From contig NZ_ARYJ01000004.1 in the NCBI RefSeq assembly GCF_000685215.1, forward strand, positions 124,001 through 188,000: a DNA stretch of 64,000 bases, written 5' to 3'. Numbering within the stretch: the first letter of the stretch is position 1; the number at the start of each line of letters is the position of its first letter. Shown here one piece after another: positions 36,883-47,799 of the stretch. Below the pieces are notes generated by a model. That model saw only the letters and a program-made list of their open reading frames with translations, did not search any database and was not told the origin of the DNA. This DNA comes from Hyphomonas jannaschiana VP2 (GTDB lineage: Bacteria; Pseudomonadota; Alphaproteobacteria; Caulobacterales; Hyphomonadaceae). The translations under genes were made by a program, and so were the position numbers.

Positions 36883-37959
36883 ATGGCAAGCATTTCAAAT
36901 TCCCGCCTCGAGCAGGTGATCGACCGTTTCGAAGAAGTCGAGGCACGCATGGGCGCGACCTCCGACACGGCCGAGATCATCGCGCTGTCGAAGGAGCACG
37001 CAGACCTGAAACCCGTCGTCGAGAAGGCGAGGGACCTGCTGAATTCGCGCAATGGGCTGAAAGAGGCCCAGGCGTTGGCAGCAGGCAGCGACAAGGAAAT
37101 GGCCGAACTGGCCGAGATGGAAATCGAGGAGCTTAAGGAAAAGCTGCCGGGCCTGGAGCAGGAGATGCAGATCCTCCTCCTGCCGAAAGACGTCGACGAT
37201 GCGGCCGACATCGTCCTTGAAATCCGCGCCGGAACCGGCGGTGACGAAGCGGCCATCTTCGCTGGTGACCTCTTCCGCATGTATTCGCGTTACGCCCAGT
37301 TGATGGGCTGGAAAGTTGATGTGGTGGATGCCTCGCCGGGCGATGCCGGCGGCTACAAGGAGATCGTCTGCAACGTCTCCGGCGACGGTGTGTTTGGCCA
37401 CATGAAGTGGGAAAGCGGCGTGCATCGTGTGCAACGTGTCCCGGCGACCGAGACGCAGGGGCGCATCCATACGTCCGCCGCGACGGTCGCCGTGCTGCCC
37501 GCGCCGGAAAACATCGAGATCGACATCAAGCCGGAAGACATCCGTATCGATACAATGCGCTCTTCCGGTGCTGGCGGCCAGCACGTCAATACGACCGACT
37601 CCGCTGTGCGCATCACCCACCTCGCCACGGGTATCATGGTGACGAGTTCCGAGAAGTCGCAGCACGTGAATCGTGAAAAGGCGATGGAGCAGCTGAAGAT
37701 CCGCCTCTACGAGAAGCAGCGCGCCGAAGCGGACGCCGAGCGCGCCGAAGCGCGAGCCAGCCAGATCGGATCGGGTGACCGCAGCCAGAAGGTGCGTACC
37801 TACAATTATCCGGAAAACCGTGTGACCGATCACCGGATCGGCCTGACGCTTTATTCGCTGGACCGGATCATTTCCGGTGACAAGCTGCAGGATGTGGTCG
37901 AAGCACTGATTACGGAAGACCAGGCGCGCAAGCTGGCCGCGATGGAAGAGGCGGGCTGA
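36883..37959 (+). CDS. prfA: Peptide chain release factor 1
   Basis: A 358-residue class I release factor. The catalytic GGQ is Gly231-Gly232-Gln233 in [15 protein letters not shown]. The codon-recognition region follows the class-I layout ([17 protein letters not shown] just before). It reads UAA and UAG and triggers peptide release. prmC, which methylates the GGQ glutamine, follows immediately, so substrate and enzyme are co-transcribed. Confidence 0.97.
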   Translation: MASISNSRLEQVIDRFEEVEARMGATSDTAEIIALSKEHADLKPVVEKARDLLNSRNGLKEAQALAAGSDKEMAELAEMEIEELKEKLPGLEQEMQILLLPKDVDDAADIVLEIRAGTGGDEAAIFAGDLFRMYSRYAQLMGWKVDVVDASPGDAGGYKEIVCNVSGDGVFGHMKWESGVHRVQRVPATETQGRIHTSAATVAVLPAPENIEIDIKPEDIRIDTMRSSGAGGQHVNTTDSAVRITHLATGIMVTSSEKSQHVNREKAMEQLKIRLYEKQRAEADAERAEARASQIGSGDRSQKVRTYNYPENRVTDHRIGLTLYSLDRIISGDKLQDVVEALITEDQARKLAAMEEAG

Positions 37960-37993
37960 CCGCCGTCCGGGCGAACGCATGGAGGTGTCCGGC

Positions 37994-38848
37994 GTGGCGA
38001 CATATGAGGAATGCCTTCGCACCGGCACGCAGCAATTGCGGGATGCCGGCATCGAAGAGGCGGCGCTTGAGGCAAGGCTGATGATGATGGCCGTTTCGGG
38101 GCTTTCGCGGACCGGTCTCATCTCCGCAGGGACAGATCCGGTTCCGGAAGACATCGCAGCACGTTTCAGTGAAATGCTCCGTGAGCGGCAGACGCGGCGG
38201 CCCCTGCAGCATATCCTCGGGACGGCGGAATTTTTCGGGCTGGAATTTCTCTGCGATGAACGCGCGCTGATCCCCCGCCCGGACAGTGAGGTTGTGGCCG
38301 AGGCTGCCCTGCGCCTCATCCCGGAAGGGGCGGGGGTGATGGTTGCGGATCTTGGCACCGGAACAGGTTGCCTGCTCTCTGCCATCCTCGCGAACCGGCC
38401 CGGAACAAGCGGTGTGGGCGTCGAAGCCAGTGCGCAGGCGGCGAGCCTTGCCCGGGAGAATCTGGCGCGGCTGGGACTGGCGGCGCGCGCGGCCGTGTTC
38501 GAGGGCAGCTGGGCCGACTGGCCGGACTGGCAGGCGGCGGACCTGATTGTCTCGAACCCGCCCTATATCGCGAGCGCAGAAATCGCGGGGCTCGCGCCGG
38601 AGGTGCGGGCGCACGATCCGATGGCCGCGCTGGATGGCGGTGAAGATGGTCTGGTGGCCTATCGCGAGATCATCCGCCTCGCCGGGCAGCACATGAAACC
38701 CGGTGGCTGGCTGGTCTTTGAGATCGGCTACGACCAGAAAGACGCGGTGTCCGGACAACTCGAACTGGCAGAATTTACCGAAATCGGGTCTTCAAAAGAC
38801 CTTGGCGGAAACGATCGTGCCGTATGGGGCCGGAAACCCGGAAAGTGA
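37994..38848 (+). CDS. prmC: Release factor glutamine methyltransferase
   Basis: A class I SAM methyltransferase with ADLGTGTGCLLSAILA for SAM binding and the diagnostic NPPY (about residues 188-191), which holds the glutamine to be methylated. I prefer the GTG at 37994 (MATYEECLR) because GGAGGTG lies 7 bases upstream; the ATG at 37979 has no site but would add only five residues. It N5-methylates the GGQ glutamine of release factors 1 and 2. It starts 35 bases after the prfA stop. Confidence 0.95.
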   Translation: MATYEECLRTGTQQLRDAGIEEAALEARLMMMAVSGLSRTGLISAGTDPVPEDIAARFSEMLRERQTRRPLQHILGTAEFFGLEFLCDERALIPRPDSEVVAEAALRLIPEGAGVMVADLGTGTGCLLSAILANRPGTSGVGVEASAQAASLARENLARLGLAARAAVFEGSWADWPDWQAADLIVSNPPYIASAEIAGLAPEVRAHDPMAALDGGEDGLVAYREIIRLAGQHMKPGGWLVFEIGYDQKDAVSGQLELAEFTEIGSSKDLGGNDRAVWGRKPGK

Positions 38849-39047
38849 TACTTACATTTTCGCTTGGCGGCCAAGGCATTACAGGATAGAAGAATCGTGT
38901 GAAACGAGATGAGCGGGTTCCATAGGTTTCCCTCTTCGATCACAGGCTTCGCGCAAAAAATTGGGGCTGTGGCCAGCTGAACAAAAGGCCAGCGCGACGG
39001 GAATGCCTGCACAGAACTAGCAGGCGCATGAACATGGGACTGACTTC

Positions 39048-39716
39048 ATGAAACGCTCACGCGGGCGCAACCGCCGGTCAGGCGGCAACAACCAGAACAA
39101 TTTCAACAATCCAAACCGGCATTTCGAATCTGTCGGTCCGGATGTGAAAATTCGCGGGTCTGCCCAGCAGGTGCTTGAAAAGTACCAGCAATATGCGCGC
39201 GACGCCCAGACCAGCGGCGACCGCATCCTGTCTGAAGCCTATTATCAGTTCGCCGAACATTACCAGCGGATCGTCGCCAAGCAGCAGGAAGCCCGTGAGC
39301 GCCAGCAGCAACAGCGCGGCGGCAACCGCGATGACCGCGACCAGAACCGCCGAGACAATTCCCGTAATGACGGGGACGACAACGCCAATGAGTCCGGCAA
39401 GGATGAGGCGGAAAAGACCGAAGCCAGCGTCGAACGCCGCAATCCGCCGTCCAATCAGGATGACAGTGGCGATGACTCCATGCGCGTTATCGACGAAGAC
39501 AAGGACTCTGACGAGTCCAGCGCGTCGTCGGACGATGACGGCGACGACAAGCAGAAGCCGCGTCGCCGGACCACCCGCCGGAAGACCTATAAGAGCCAGG
39601 AAAATGACGCATCGGACGAGTCTGATCCGTCTGACGGCGTGATGAAAACGGTCTCCCGCGGCCGCCGCAAGGCGAAGGACGAGGAAGCGGAAACGTCTGC
39701 GGAGGCGACCGACTAA
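39048..39716 (+). CDS. DUF4167 protein, RNA-binding-like basic/acidic low-complexity protein
   Basis: A 222-residue protein with a conserved N-terminal domain of about 80 residues (KRSRGRNRRSGGNNQNNFNNP... then FESVGPDVKIRGSAQQVLEKYQQYARDAQTSGDRI). A long low-complexity tail follows, rich in Asp, Arg, Asn, Ser and Gln. The N-terminus is the DUF4167 family found next to prmC and clpB in alphaproteobacteria. Arg/Gly/Asn-rich composition suggests RNA or ribosome association, but no function is established. It is followed by a strong terminator at 39739-39776. Confidence 0.88.
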   Translation: MKRSRGRNRRSGGNNQNNFNNPNRHFESVGPDVKIRGSAQQVLEKYQQYARDAQTSGDRILSEAYYQFAEHYQRIVAKQQEARERQQQQRGGNRDDRDQNRRDNSRNDGDDNANESGKDEAEKTEASVERRNPPSNQDDSGDDSMRVIDEDKDSDESSASSDDDGDDKQKPRRRTTRRKTYKSQENDASDESDPSDGVMKTVSRGRRKAKDEEAETSAEATD

Positions 39717-39738
39717 GGCGTCCCGCCCCGATAAACAG

Positions 39739-39776
39739 AAAAGCCCGGTGTGCCTTCTGGCCGCCGGGCTTTTTCT
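39739..39776 (+). terminator. Rho-independent terminator after the DUF4167 gene
   Basis: AAAAGCCCGG (39739-39748) pairs with CCGGGCTTTTT (39764-39774), followed by CTTG. It is a stable stem with a T-run, and it separates the prfA-prmC-DUF4167 unit from clpB. Confidence 0.85.
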
Positions 39777-39802
39777 TGTATGAACCTTCCCGTCGCAGGG
39801 GA

Positions 39803-39831
39803 GTTGCAACCCCGGAATCTGTTCCCACATT
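39803..39831 (+). promoter_or_regulatory. Candidate sigma-32 heat-shock promoter for clpB
   Basis: GTTGCAA (39803-39809), a 14-base spacer, then CCCACATT (39824-39831). This is close to the CTTGAAA-N13-17-CCCCAT-T heat-shock pattern and lies about 80 bases upstream of the clpB start, in the right gap. Confidence 0.4.
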
Positions 39832-39911
39832 GGTTGTGAAGGACAATGGCGCTGCCGCTAAGCGGGGTGCCGGGATCCCGAAACAAATCTGCCTTTGAAA
39901 GGGGATAATAG

Positions 39912-42527
39912 ATGAATATTGAGCAATATACCGAGCGCGCCCGGGCGATTATTCAGGGTGCCCAGACTGCTGCATTGGCGGCGGGTCATCAGGTGCTGAC
40001 ACCTGCCCATGTCCTGAAAGAAATGCTGGAGGATCGCGACCAGATGGCCGTGAACCTCATCCGTGCGAGCGGCGGCCGGCCGGAACTCGTGGTTCAGGGC
40101 GTCGACACAGCCCTTGGAAAAATCCCGAAAGTTTCCGGTTCCAACACCGGTCTGCGGCTTGAGCAGGCAGGGGCGAAACTGTTCCAGGATGCCGAAGCTG
40201 GCGCAAAGAAAGCCGGCGATTCCTTCGTGACGACCGAGCGCTTGCTGCTGGCCATTGCCGGTCTTTCCGGTGATCCGGCTGCAGATGTTCTGAAGAATGC
40301 CGGCGTGACGCCGAAAGCGCTGGAAGGGGCAATCGCCCAGCTGCGCCAGGGTCGCACCGCCGACAGCGCCAATGCCGAAGAAGGCTATGAGGCGCTCAAG
40401 AAATATGCCCGCGACCTGACTCAGGATGCGCGTGACGGCAAGCTCGACCCGGTCATCGGCCGCGACGAGGAAATCCGCCGCACGATCCAGGTCCTGTCCC
40501 GCCGGACCAAGAACAACCCGGTCCTCATCGGTGAACCCGGTGTGGGTAAAACGGCGATTGCCGAGGGCCTCGCCCTTCGCATCGTCAATGGCGACGTGCC
40601 GGAAAGCCTGAAGGACAAGAAGCTGCTCGCGCTCGACATGGGCGCGCTGATCGCTGGTGCAAAGTTCCGCGGTGAATTCGAGGAACGTCTGAAAGCCGTG
40701 CTGAATGAAGTGCAGCAGGCTGAAGGCGGCATCATCCTGTTCATCGACGAGATGCACACGCTGGTCGGAGCCGGGAAGGGCGACGGGGCGATGGATGCCT
40801 CCAACCTCCTGAAGCCTGCGCTGGCCCGCGGCGAACTCCACTGTGTGGGTGCCACCACGCTGGACGAGTACAGGAAATATGTCGAAGGCGACCCGGCCCT
40901 TGCCCGGCGCTTCATGGCTGTGTTCGTGGACGAGCCGACTGTGGAAGACACGATCTCGATCCTCCGTGGCCTGAAAGGCCGCTATGAGGCACACCACGGT
41001 GTGCGCGTTTCGGATGCGGCGATTGTCTCGGCGGCCACGCTGTCGAACCGTTACATCACCGACCGCTTCCTGCCGGACAAGGCCATCGACCTGATGGACG
41101 AGGCGGCCTCCCGCCTGCGCATGCAGGTCGACTCCAAACCGGAAGAGCTGGACGAGATCGACCGGCGCCTTTTGCAGCTGAAGATCGAAGCTGAAGCGCT
41201 GAAGAAAGAGAAGGATGCTGCTTCCAAAGAGCGGCTAAACACGCTTGAGGAGGAGATTGCCGAATTGCAGGCGCACTCCGACGAGCTGACGACGGCTTGG
41301 AGTGCCGAGAAGAACAAGCTGAAAGGCGCTGCCACCGCGAAGGAGCAGCTGGACCGGGCCTATGCCGAAATGGCCGAAGCCCAGCGCCAGGGCGATCTTG
41401 CCAAGGCATCCGAGCTGAAATTCTCGACCATCCCGCAGCTGGAAAAACTGATCCAGGAAACGGAAAGCAGCGAAGATGGCGGCGGCGGTGTCGTCTCCGA
41501 GGTTGTGCAGCCTGAAGATATTGCGGCCGTTGTCTCGAAGTGGACGGGCATTCCCGTCGACAAGATGATGGAAGGCGAGCGCGAAAAGCTGCTGAAGATG
41601 GAAGACGCCCTGCGCAAGCGGGTCGTCGGTCAGGACCCGGCGCTTGAAGCCGTCTCGAATGCCGTGCGCCGGGCACGTGCCGGCCTGCAGGATCCGAACC
41701 GTCCGATCGGCTCGTTCCTGTTCGTGGGTCCGACCGGTGTTGGCAAGACCGAGCTGACCAAGGCGCTCGCCGAATTCATGTTCGACGACGACACGGCCAT
41801 CCTGCGGCTCGACATGTCGGAATTTTCGGAGAAGCACTCCGTGGCCCGCCTGATCGGTGCACCTCCCGGCTATGTCGGGTATGATGAAGGCGGCGTGCTG
41901 ACCGAAGCGGTTCGCCGTCGGCCTTACCAGGTCGTGCTGTTCGACGAGGTCGAGAAGGCCCACCCGGACCTGTTCAACACGCTGCTGCAGGTGCTGGACG
42001 ATGGCCGCCTGACCGATGGCCAGGGCCGGACCGTGGACTTCAAGAACACGATCATCATCATGACATCGAACCTCGGCGCCGATGCGCTGGCCTCCGGTGA
42101 GGAGGGGGACATCTCCGAGAGCGCGAAAGATTCGGTGATGAGTGCCATCCGGGCGCACTTCCGCCCAGAATTCATCAACCGGATCGACGAGATCGTCTTC
42201 TTCAAGCGGCTCGGCCGCGGCGAGATCGATCATATCGTCGACATCCAGATGGAGCGCCTCGAAGGCCTGCTGAAGGACCGGAAGATGAAGCTGGAGCTCA
42301 GCCTCGATGCCCGCAACTGGCTGGCCGCCCGGGGGTATGATCCGGTCTATGGCGCGCGTCCGCTGAAGCGTGTCATCCAGAAGGAGCTTCAGGACCCGCT
42401 GGCCCGGCTGCTGCTGGAAGGCCGTATCCATGATGGTGAGACCATCAAGATCGGCGTGGAGGGCGACCAGCTCTCCATCAACGGCGTCCCGAACGACTTC
42501 GCCAAAGGCGCAGCTGTTCTGAACTGA
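39912..42527 (+). CDS. clpB: ATP-dependent disaggregase ClpB
   Basis: An 871-residue Hsp100 chaperone. The N-domain (1-150) is followed by AAA1 with Walker A GEPGVGKT (207-214), the coiled-coil middle domain around 400-520 ([20 protein letters not shown]), and AAA2 with GPTGVGKT (606-613). There is no ClpP-binding loop, as expected for ClpB. It rescues aggregated proteins together with DnaK. GAAAGGGG lies ahead of the ATG. A clean terminator follows the stop. Confidence 0.97.
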   Translation: MNIEQYTERARAIIQGAQTAALAAGHQVLTPAHVLKEMLEDRDQMAVNLIRASGGRPELVVQGVDTALGKIPKVSGSNTGLRLEQAGAKLFQDAEAGAKKAGDSFVTTERLLLAIAGLSGDPAADVLKNAGVTPKALEGAIAQLRQGRTADSANAEEGYEALKKYARDLTQDARDGKLDPVIGRDEEIRRTIQVLSRRTKNNPVLIGEPGVGKTAIAEGLALRIVNGDVPESLKDKKLLALDMGALIAGAKFRGEFEERLKAVLNEVQQAEGGIILFIDEMHTLVGAGKGDGAMDASNLLKPALARGELHCVGATTLDEYRKYVEGDPALARRFMAVFVDEPTVEDTISILRGLKGRYEAHHGVRVSDAAIVSAATLSNRYITDRFLPDKAIDLMDEAASRLRMQVDSKPEELDEIDRRLLQLKIEAEALKKEKDAASKERLNTLEEEIAELQAHSDELTTAWSAEKNKLKGAATAKEQLDRAYAEMAEAQRQGDLAKASELKFSTIPQLEKLIQETESSEDGGGGVVSEVVQPEDIAAVVSKWTGIPVDKMMEGEREKLLKMEDALRKRVVGQDPALEAVSNAVRRARAGLQDPNRPIGSFLFVGPTGVGKTELTKALAEFMFDDDTAILRLDMSEFSEKHSVARLIGAPPGYVGYDEGGVLTEAVRRRPYQVVLFDEVEKAHPDLFNTLLQVLDDGRLTDGQGRTVDFKNTIIIMTSNLGADALASGEEGDISESAKDSVMSAIRAHFRPEFINRIDEIVFFKRLGRGEIDHIVDIQMERLEGLLKDRKMKLELSLDARNWLAARGYDPVYGARPLKRVIQKELQDPLARLLLEGRIHDGETIKIGVEGDQLSINGVPNDFAKGAAVLN

Positions 42528-42550
42528 GCCGGCCAATGCTGAAACAAAGA

Positions 42551-42577
42551 CGGCGCAGGGAAACCTGCGCCGTTTTT
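42551..42577 (+). terminator. Rho-independent terminator after clpB
   Basis: CGGCGCAGG (42551-42559) pairs with CCTGCGCCG (42564-42572) around a GAAA tetraloop, followed by TTTTT. It begins 24 bases after the clpB stop. Confidence 0.9.
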
Positions 42578-42603
42578 ATTTTTGCCAGTGATTGAGCCGC
42601 GAC

Positions 42604-43977
42604 CTATGGAGAAGGCGGGTTTGATGGCAGGGAGACGCTGAGGCGGGGGGCGTCCTGCTCACTGCGAATGGCATCGATGGCATCGCGGGCTTCCAGAAAT
42701 TCCGCCAGCATGGCCGGGGTCTCGGCCAGCTTGCGGCCGGTGGGCAGCTTGAGTTTCATCGCGTTCACCGGCTGGCCATTGATGTACACTTCATAGTGCA
42801 GGTGTGGTCCGGTGGAGGCCCCTGTTGATCCGACATAGCCAATGATGTCGCCTTGGCGCACATGGCGACCCTTGCGCAGGCCGCTGGCATAGCGGGACAG
42901 GTGCGCATAGGCCGTTTTGTAGCCATTGGCGTGGCGGACGATGATGTAGTTGCCATATCCGCCCCGGCGGGCAGCCCACTCAACCGTACCGTTGCCGGCG
43001 GCATAGACCGGCGTGCCGGTCGGTGCGGCAAAGTCCGTGCCCTTGTGCAGGCGGGTGTAGCCGGAAATCGGATGAACGCGGTTGCCGAAGGAAGATGACA
43101 GCCGTGCGCCGTTGATCGGCGTCTTCATCAGGAACTTTGTGGCGCTTTCGCCATTGAAATCAAAGTAGTCGGTCTCTCCATCATCAGAGGGGGTGAAGCG
43201 GTAGAAGCTGCGCGACAGGGCCTGGCCGTTCAGTGAGGCATAGATCAGGTTTCCGGTCTTTACCGGATGGCCGGCCTCATCGGTGTACGTTTCGTACACC
43301 ATTTCAAAGGAGTCCCCGGGGTGAATTTCTCTTTGGAAGTCAACATCGTAGGCAAAGACCGAGGCGTAATCGACGACCTGCTGGTCGCCAGCGCCGAGCT
43401 TGAGCGCGGTTTCATAGATCGATGTCTCGATCGGCGCGCCAACACGGTGATAATGCGGGGTCAGCCGGGCATTGAGGGCGGCAGCAGTCCAGCCGCCATC
43501 GGCGCTGCGGGTGATGAACAGGTTCCGGCCGGCCTCGGCTTTCACATTCAGGGCGCGCAGATGGCCGTCGTCGAGGAAAACCTCAGCCTCAAGCCCTGGC
43601 AGCAGTCGCCGCGGATCAAGGAGCTCTCCGTCGTAAAGTGTCTGGAGCGCCCCAGCGGCTTCATTGGCCGGCGCGCCAAGGCGCTGGATGAGGCCTGTGA
43701 GCGTTTCCCGGCGGGCCAGCTTGCCGCTGGCGGTCTGCAGCGGGCTGGCAGGCGGCTCCATGTCCGTCGCTGTCAGCAGTGTCGCGGCCAATGGCGGCGG
43801 GGCAGGCGCCGCTTCCGCTGCGCCCGGGCCATTCTGTCCGTTCGGTCCGGCAATCAGGAGGCCCGCAATGGCGGATCCTGTGCCCAGAACCAGCAGGGCC
43901 ACGAGGCTCTTCACGCCATGCGACAGGGTCGAACGCGCGGGCGCCTGGGATTGGGTCGGTTGTTGAGTGTCCTGCAT
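42604..43977 (-). CDS. M23 family murein endopeptidase
   Basis: A 457-residue protein starting at the ATG at 43977, behind GGAGGGG. An N-terminal membrane anchor or uncleaved signal (VKSLVALLVLGTGSAIAGLL) precedes a proline/alanine linker, an OapA/LysM-like middle region and the LytM domain. The zinc ligands are His311 and Asp315 (HKGTDFAAP) and His394 of HLHYE (His392-L-His394). All are present, so it should be an active endopeptidase cutting peptidoglycan cross-links in the periplasm, with a possible role in cell elongation or division. It is divergent from the YdbH-like gene. Confidence 0.92.
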   Translation of the reverse strand: MQDTQQPTQSQAPARSTLSHGVKSLVALLVLGTGSAIAGLLIAGPNGQNGPGAAEAAPAPPPLAATLLTATDMEPPASPLQTASGKLARRETLTGLIQRLGAPANEAAGALQTLYDGELLDPRRLLPGLEAEVFLDDGHLRALNVKAEAGRNLFITRSADGGWTAAALNARLTPHYHRVGAPIETSIYETALKLGAGDQQVVDYASVFAYDVDFQREIHPGDSFEMVYETYTDEAGHPVKTGNLIYASLNGQALSRSFYRFTPSDDGETDYFDFNGESATKFLMKTPINGARLSSSFGNRVHPISGYTRLHKGTDFAAPTGTPVYAAGNGTVEWAARRGGYGNYIIVRHANGYKTAYAHLSRYASGLRKGRHVRQGDIIGYVGSTGASTGPHLHYEVYINGQPVNAMKLKLPTGRKLAETPAMLAEFLEARDAIDAIRSEQDAPRLSVSLPSNPPSP

Positions 43978-44211
43978 GGTGCAAGCCCCTCCATATTGTC
44001 GCCACCCTTGGCATCCTGCCTGCAACTCCCGTGCAAGCGGACTTTTATTCGCCAAATTGTTATCGCCTTTGCCTATTAAGGCTTTTGAAACAAGGCCGGA
44101 AAGGAATTCCCCTTTCAGGCAAGATTCTAATTTCCACAGAGAGCCGGATGCAAGCCGGATGAGTCAGTGACGCCACCAGATGACGGAGATTTAAATAAAG
44201 GGGGCGGGCCG

Positions 44212-47200
44212 ATGCCCCAGGTGCCCGCACGCTGGGCGCGCCGCATTCTGCTGGCGGTTGTGCTTGTGGTCTTCCTGGCCGGGGTCGCCGGCTGGGGCCT
44301 GCGCAAGACACTAGCCCGGCAGGTGCTGGCCGGATGGTGTGCTGAGCGGGATCTGACCTGTTCAAGCCGCTTCGACAGTCTTGGCCTGAGCGGTGCAGTT
44401 ATCGAAGACCTGTCTGTTACCGGGCAGGGGCATAAGGCGTTCGAGGCTGCCCGGGTCCATGTCCGGCTGGACTGGTCCGGTGTTTTGTCCCCGCGTGTTG
44501 AAGCGGTGGAGCTGGATGCGCCTGTGGTGCGCGGGGCGCTGTCGGATGGACAGTTCGGCTTTTATGGCCTGGAGCGGCTGGTGCCGTCCGGCGGTAGCGG
44601 TGGCGGTAGCGATCTGCCGGCGATTGATGTCCGTGACGGCCGTATCCTGATCGCAACGAGTGCCGGTGACATCAGCGCCAGTATCACGGCGAGCGGGCAG
44701 TTTCCGCAGAACGGGCAGGCCTCCCTCGTTCTGGAGCCCGCCAGCCTGGACGAACCGCAGGGGTATGTCCGCTGGTCTGGCGGTGTGGCTGAACTGACGG
44801 CACGCGGTGGCCAGCTTGAGGGGCGCGTGAATGTCACTCTGGAAGCGTTGCGTACAGACAATGTGAATTTGACGAATGCTGAACTCGTCGCCAGCCTTGA
44901 GGCCGGCATTGCAGATGATACCCCCGCGCAACTCGTCTGGGATGGTGAGGTCGCAGAGGCTTCGGGCAAGGGATTTGCGCTGGCCGCGCTACAAACCGGC
45001 GGGCATGCGAGACTGGGCCGTCTGGCAGACCTGTCGCTTGATGGTGTGCGTGACGCCCTGATGGAAGCCGATGTGCAACTGGATGCGGGCAAGGTGCGCT
45101 GGACGGGCTATGCTGGCGAAGCTGCGCGCCTCGAAGCTTCCCTGAGGCAGACGGATGTGGACTTCGCCGGGCCGCTGGAAATCAGCCTGTCTTCTGCGTC
45201 ACTCCCTCAGGGACAGGCCGATCAGGTTTCTGCTGCAGGAGATGTCTCCTGGTCGAAGGGGGACGGATTGCGATTTACCGGGCGGATTGTCGCAACGGGC
45301 ACATCGCTGTCTGAGGAGACAGCCGAACCACTGCTGAGCCGAGTGAAATTGCCTGTGCCCCTGACGGCTCATGGCGATAGCATGAGGGTGGCTTTCCAGC
45401 GGGCCTTGTCTGCGTTTGACGCGGAAGCGAACATAACGGCCAACCTCCATGAGCGCCGCCTGACCTTCGATGCGCAGGACACTGCGTTGCTGACATCGAA
45501 AAGCGGGTTGAAGCTCACGGTTTCACAGCGCACCGACGCGCCCTGGTTCAGCCTGCATCATGGGCAGACATCGGTCAGTGGACGCGTTTCTTTGCGGGGC
45601 GGCGGCGCCCCTGAACTGGTGACAGACCTGAACGCGCTGACCTTCGGGCCTGACGGATTGCTTTTGTCTGCGGAGTCGATCGAACTATCGCCCTGGTCCG
45701 TAAACGGAACACAGTTCAGTATGGAGTTGGGGGCTGTTCAGGTCAGTTCCGGGCCTGAAGATCTTCGCGTCACCGCGGGCGGGGCAGTGATCCTGTCCGG
45801 GCCGGTGCTCGGCCTGACCCTGGATCACTCGCGTCTGAGCGGCGCTGTGCAGGTCAGCAATACGGAGAAGGGGCTGCGTGTCGAACCCATCAAGGACCCC
45901 TGCCTGACTTTCGAAACGCAAGGGCTGACGCTTGGCGGTGTTGTTTTCCAGAAAAACCGGCTCGATCTCTGCCCGCGTGATGGCGTCTTCATGAAACCCG
46001 GTGCCGGTGATGCGTCGGGAAGAGCGTCTCTAGGCAATCTGTCCTGGCCGTTTGAGTCGAAATCGGTCACAGGCGTGCTCAATCTCAGCGATGCTGCGGT
46101 GGACTGGGCCGTCAGCAAGCAGTTCAGCCTTTCGCTGTCGTCTCCGGATATTGACCTGCCAATGGATATTGGCGACCGCACGCTGTCGATTGATGGGGCC
46201 AGCCCGCGTGTGCGGCTCGTTACGGCAAAAGGGAAGGCGCCTGCGCTTGCTGCAACGCTTGGTAGTACAGTGTTTGGCGGAACGCTGATCCCGGCAAAGG
46301 TCACCGCCCGCGAAATCCGCTTTGATGGGGAGATCGGAGCTGGCGGCCTCTCGGGCGACCTGGCGGGGGAGTCCGTCCTGATCCGCGACTTCCGGGACGA
46401 CCCGGTCTACCAGCCGCTGCTTTCAGACCTGACGGCCGAGATGCATGAGTGGCAGCTTGCCCTGAGCGGTCCGCTTCGTCTGCAGGCGAATGATGTTTCT
46501 GTCGGAGAGATTACAGCCAACATCAATGTGCTGACGCTTGATGGCACGGCGCGTGTCGCGACACGGCCGCTGGAGTTCCGCAAAGGCGGTCTGCAGCCTG
46601 TGATGTTGTCTGAGCTTCTGCGCGGTGTTTACACCGATGCATCAGGCCGCATGGCGGCTGTATCGGACGTGGTGATCGATGGCGGACGCCTTGCCGGGAC
46701 AGCCGATGTGTCGGTCTCGGACTTCGGGTTCCAGACCACACGTCTCGGCCGGGTCGAGAATGTGAATGGGGCTGTCCACTTCGCAGATCTGTTCACTCTC
46801 TCCACCGCGCCCACACAAGTGCTGACAGTCGGTGGCATGAACCCAGGCGTGCCCCTGAAGGATGGACGTATCGTGTTTGCCCTGTCCGGCGGAAAAACCC
46901 TGGTGGTTGAGTCGGCGGCCTTCCCGTTCGCGGGCGGCACGCTGGCGCTCTCGCCCTTCGACTGGACGCTTGGTGCAGACACGCAGCACGTTGAGGTCAC
47001 AGCGGATGCAATCGATCTGGCTGAACTCGTCCGTATCCTGAAGCTGCCAAAGATTGAAGCTGAAGGCAGTGTCTCTGGCAGGTTCCCCATCGATGTGGAA
47101 CGATCGAAAGTCCTGATCCGGGATGCGCGTCTTCTGGCTGATGATGGTGGCGGACGGGTTGCCTATCTGGGCGATGCGGCAGACTCTGCCGCGCAATCCG

Positions 47201-47517
47201 ACGCCAATGTCCGGCTTGCCTTTGAGGCGCTGAAGGATTTCGATTTCACGGTGCTGGAAGTCGGGCTCGACGGGGACGTCGCGGACCGGGTGAAAATCAC
47301 CCTGAAACTGGCGGGCAAGAGCCGGAACGACATCACCTACGGACAGAATGCACACATCCTGAAAGGCCAGCCGTTTGAATTCAACATTGCCGTGGATTCG
47401 GCGCTGGCAGAGCTGTTCCGTTCCAGCCAGTTCTATACCAATCAGCAGAAACTGACGGATTTCGTGGTTGAGGAAGTTTTGACAGACCGCGGGCTGAAAA
47501 TTTCAGAAGATGAATAA
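44212..47517 (+). CDS. ydbH: YdbH-family intermembrane lipid-transport bridge protein
   Basis: About 1101 residues from the ATG at 44212 (MPQVPARWARR); a GTG at 44167 is an alternative. One N-terminal membrane helix (ILLAVVLVVFLAGVAGWGL) anchors a long repetitive beta-rich periplasmic body of AsmA/TamB-like character, ending in the YdbH-type C-terminal region. In E. coli, YdbH is a TamB/YhdP-class protein thought to bridge inner and outer membranes for phospholipid transfer, with the lipoprotein YnbE at the outer membrane. The next two genes here are a YnbE-like lipoprotein and a YdbL-like protein, which supports the call. It is longer than the E. coli protein. Confidence 0.82.
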   Translation: MPQVPARWARRILLAVVLVVFLAGVAGWGLRKTLARQVLAGWCAERDLTCSSRFDSLGLSGAVIEDLSVTGQGHKAFEAARVHVRLDWSGVLSPRVEAVELDAPVVRGALSDGQFGFYGLERLVPSGGSGGGSDLPAIDVRDGRILIATSAGDISASITASGQFPQNGQASLVLEPASLDEPQGYVRWSGGVAELTARGGQLEGRVNVTLEALRTDNVNLTNAELVASLEAGIADDTPAQLVWDGEVAEASGKGFALAALQTGGHARLGRLADLSLDGVRDALMEADVQLDAGKVRWTGYAGEAARLEASLRQTDVDFAGPLEISLSSASLPQGQADQVSAAGDVSWSKGDGLRFTGRIVATGTSLSEETAEPLLSRVKLPVPLTAHGDSMRVAFQRALSAFDAEANITANLHERRLTFDAQDTALLTSKSGLKLTVSQRTDAPWFSLHHGQTSVSGRVSLRGGGAPELVTDLNALTFGPDGLLLSAESIELSPWSVNGTQFSMELGAVQVSSGPEDLRVTAGGAVILSGPVLGLTLDHSRLSGAVQVSNTEKGLRVEPIKDPCLTFETQGLTLGGVVFQKNRLDLCPRDGVFMKPGAGDASGRASLGNLSWPFESKSVTGVLNLSDAAVDWAVSKQFSLSLSSPDIDLPMDIGDRTLSIDGASPRVRLVTAKGKAPALAATLGSTVFGGTLIPAKVTAREIRFDGEIGAGGLSGDLAGESVLIRDFRDDPVYQPLLSDLTAEMHEWQLALSGPLRLQANDVSVGEITANINVLTLDGTARVATRPLEFRKGGLQPVMLSELLRGVYTDASGRMAAVSDVVIDGGRLAGTADVSVSDFGFQTTRLGRVENVNGAVHFADLFTLSTAPTQVLTVGGMNPGVPLKDGRIVFALSGGKTLVVESAAFPFAGGTLALSPFDWTLGADTQHVEVTADAIDLAELVRILKLPKIEAEGSVSGRFPIDVERSKVLIRDARLLADDGGGRVAYLGDAADSAAQSDANVRLAFEALKDFDFTVLEVGLDGDVADRVKITLKLAGKSRNDITYGQNAHILKGQPFEFNIAVDSALAELFRSSQFYTNQQKLTDFVVEEVLTDRGLKISEDE

Positions 47518-47594
47518 TGAACAACCATGTCCTTGATTGACGTTAAGCCGCGCCATGGCATGGTGGCGCAAGATCCAAGGAGGCCGTCACGCCC

Positions 47595-47780
47595 ATGACC
47601 TTTCGAAACACGCTCCTGGCCGGCGCCGGATTTGCTATCCTGGCTGCCTGCACGCATACGATTAAGATTGAACCGTCGGACAAGCCGATCAAGATCGATC
47701 TGAACATCACCCAGGAGGTCCGCATCATTCTTGACAAGGAAGTCGAAGAGCTGATCGCGGACAACCCGGACCTGTTCTAG
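47595..47780 (+). CDS. ynbE: YnbE-family outer-membrane lipoprotein
   Basis: A 61-residue protein whose leader ends ILAAC (lipidation at Cys19). The mature part is only about 43 residues, including TIKIEPSDKPIKIDLNITQEV, the strongly conserved YnbE core. In E. coli, YnbE is a small lipoprotein that partners YdbH at the outer membrane to complete a lipid-transport bridge. Gene order YdbH-YnbE-YdbL is the same here, with 77 bases separating it from YdbH and 19 from the next gene. Confidence 0.88.
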   Translation: MTFRNTLLAGAGFAILAACTHTIKIEPSDKPIKIDLNITQEVRIILDKEVEELIADNPDLF

Positions 47781-47799
47781 CGAAGAGAGGAGACACAAC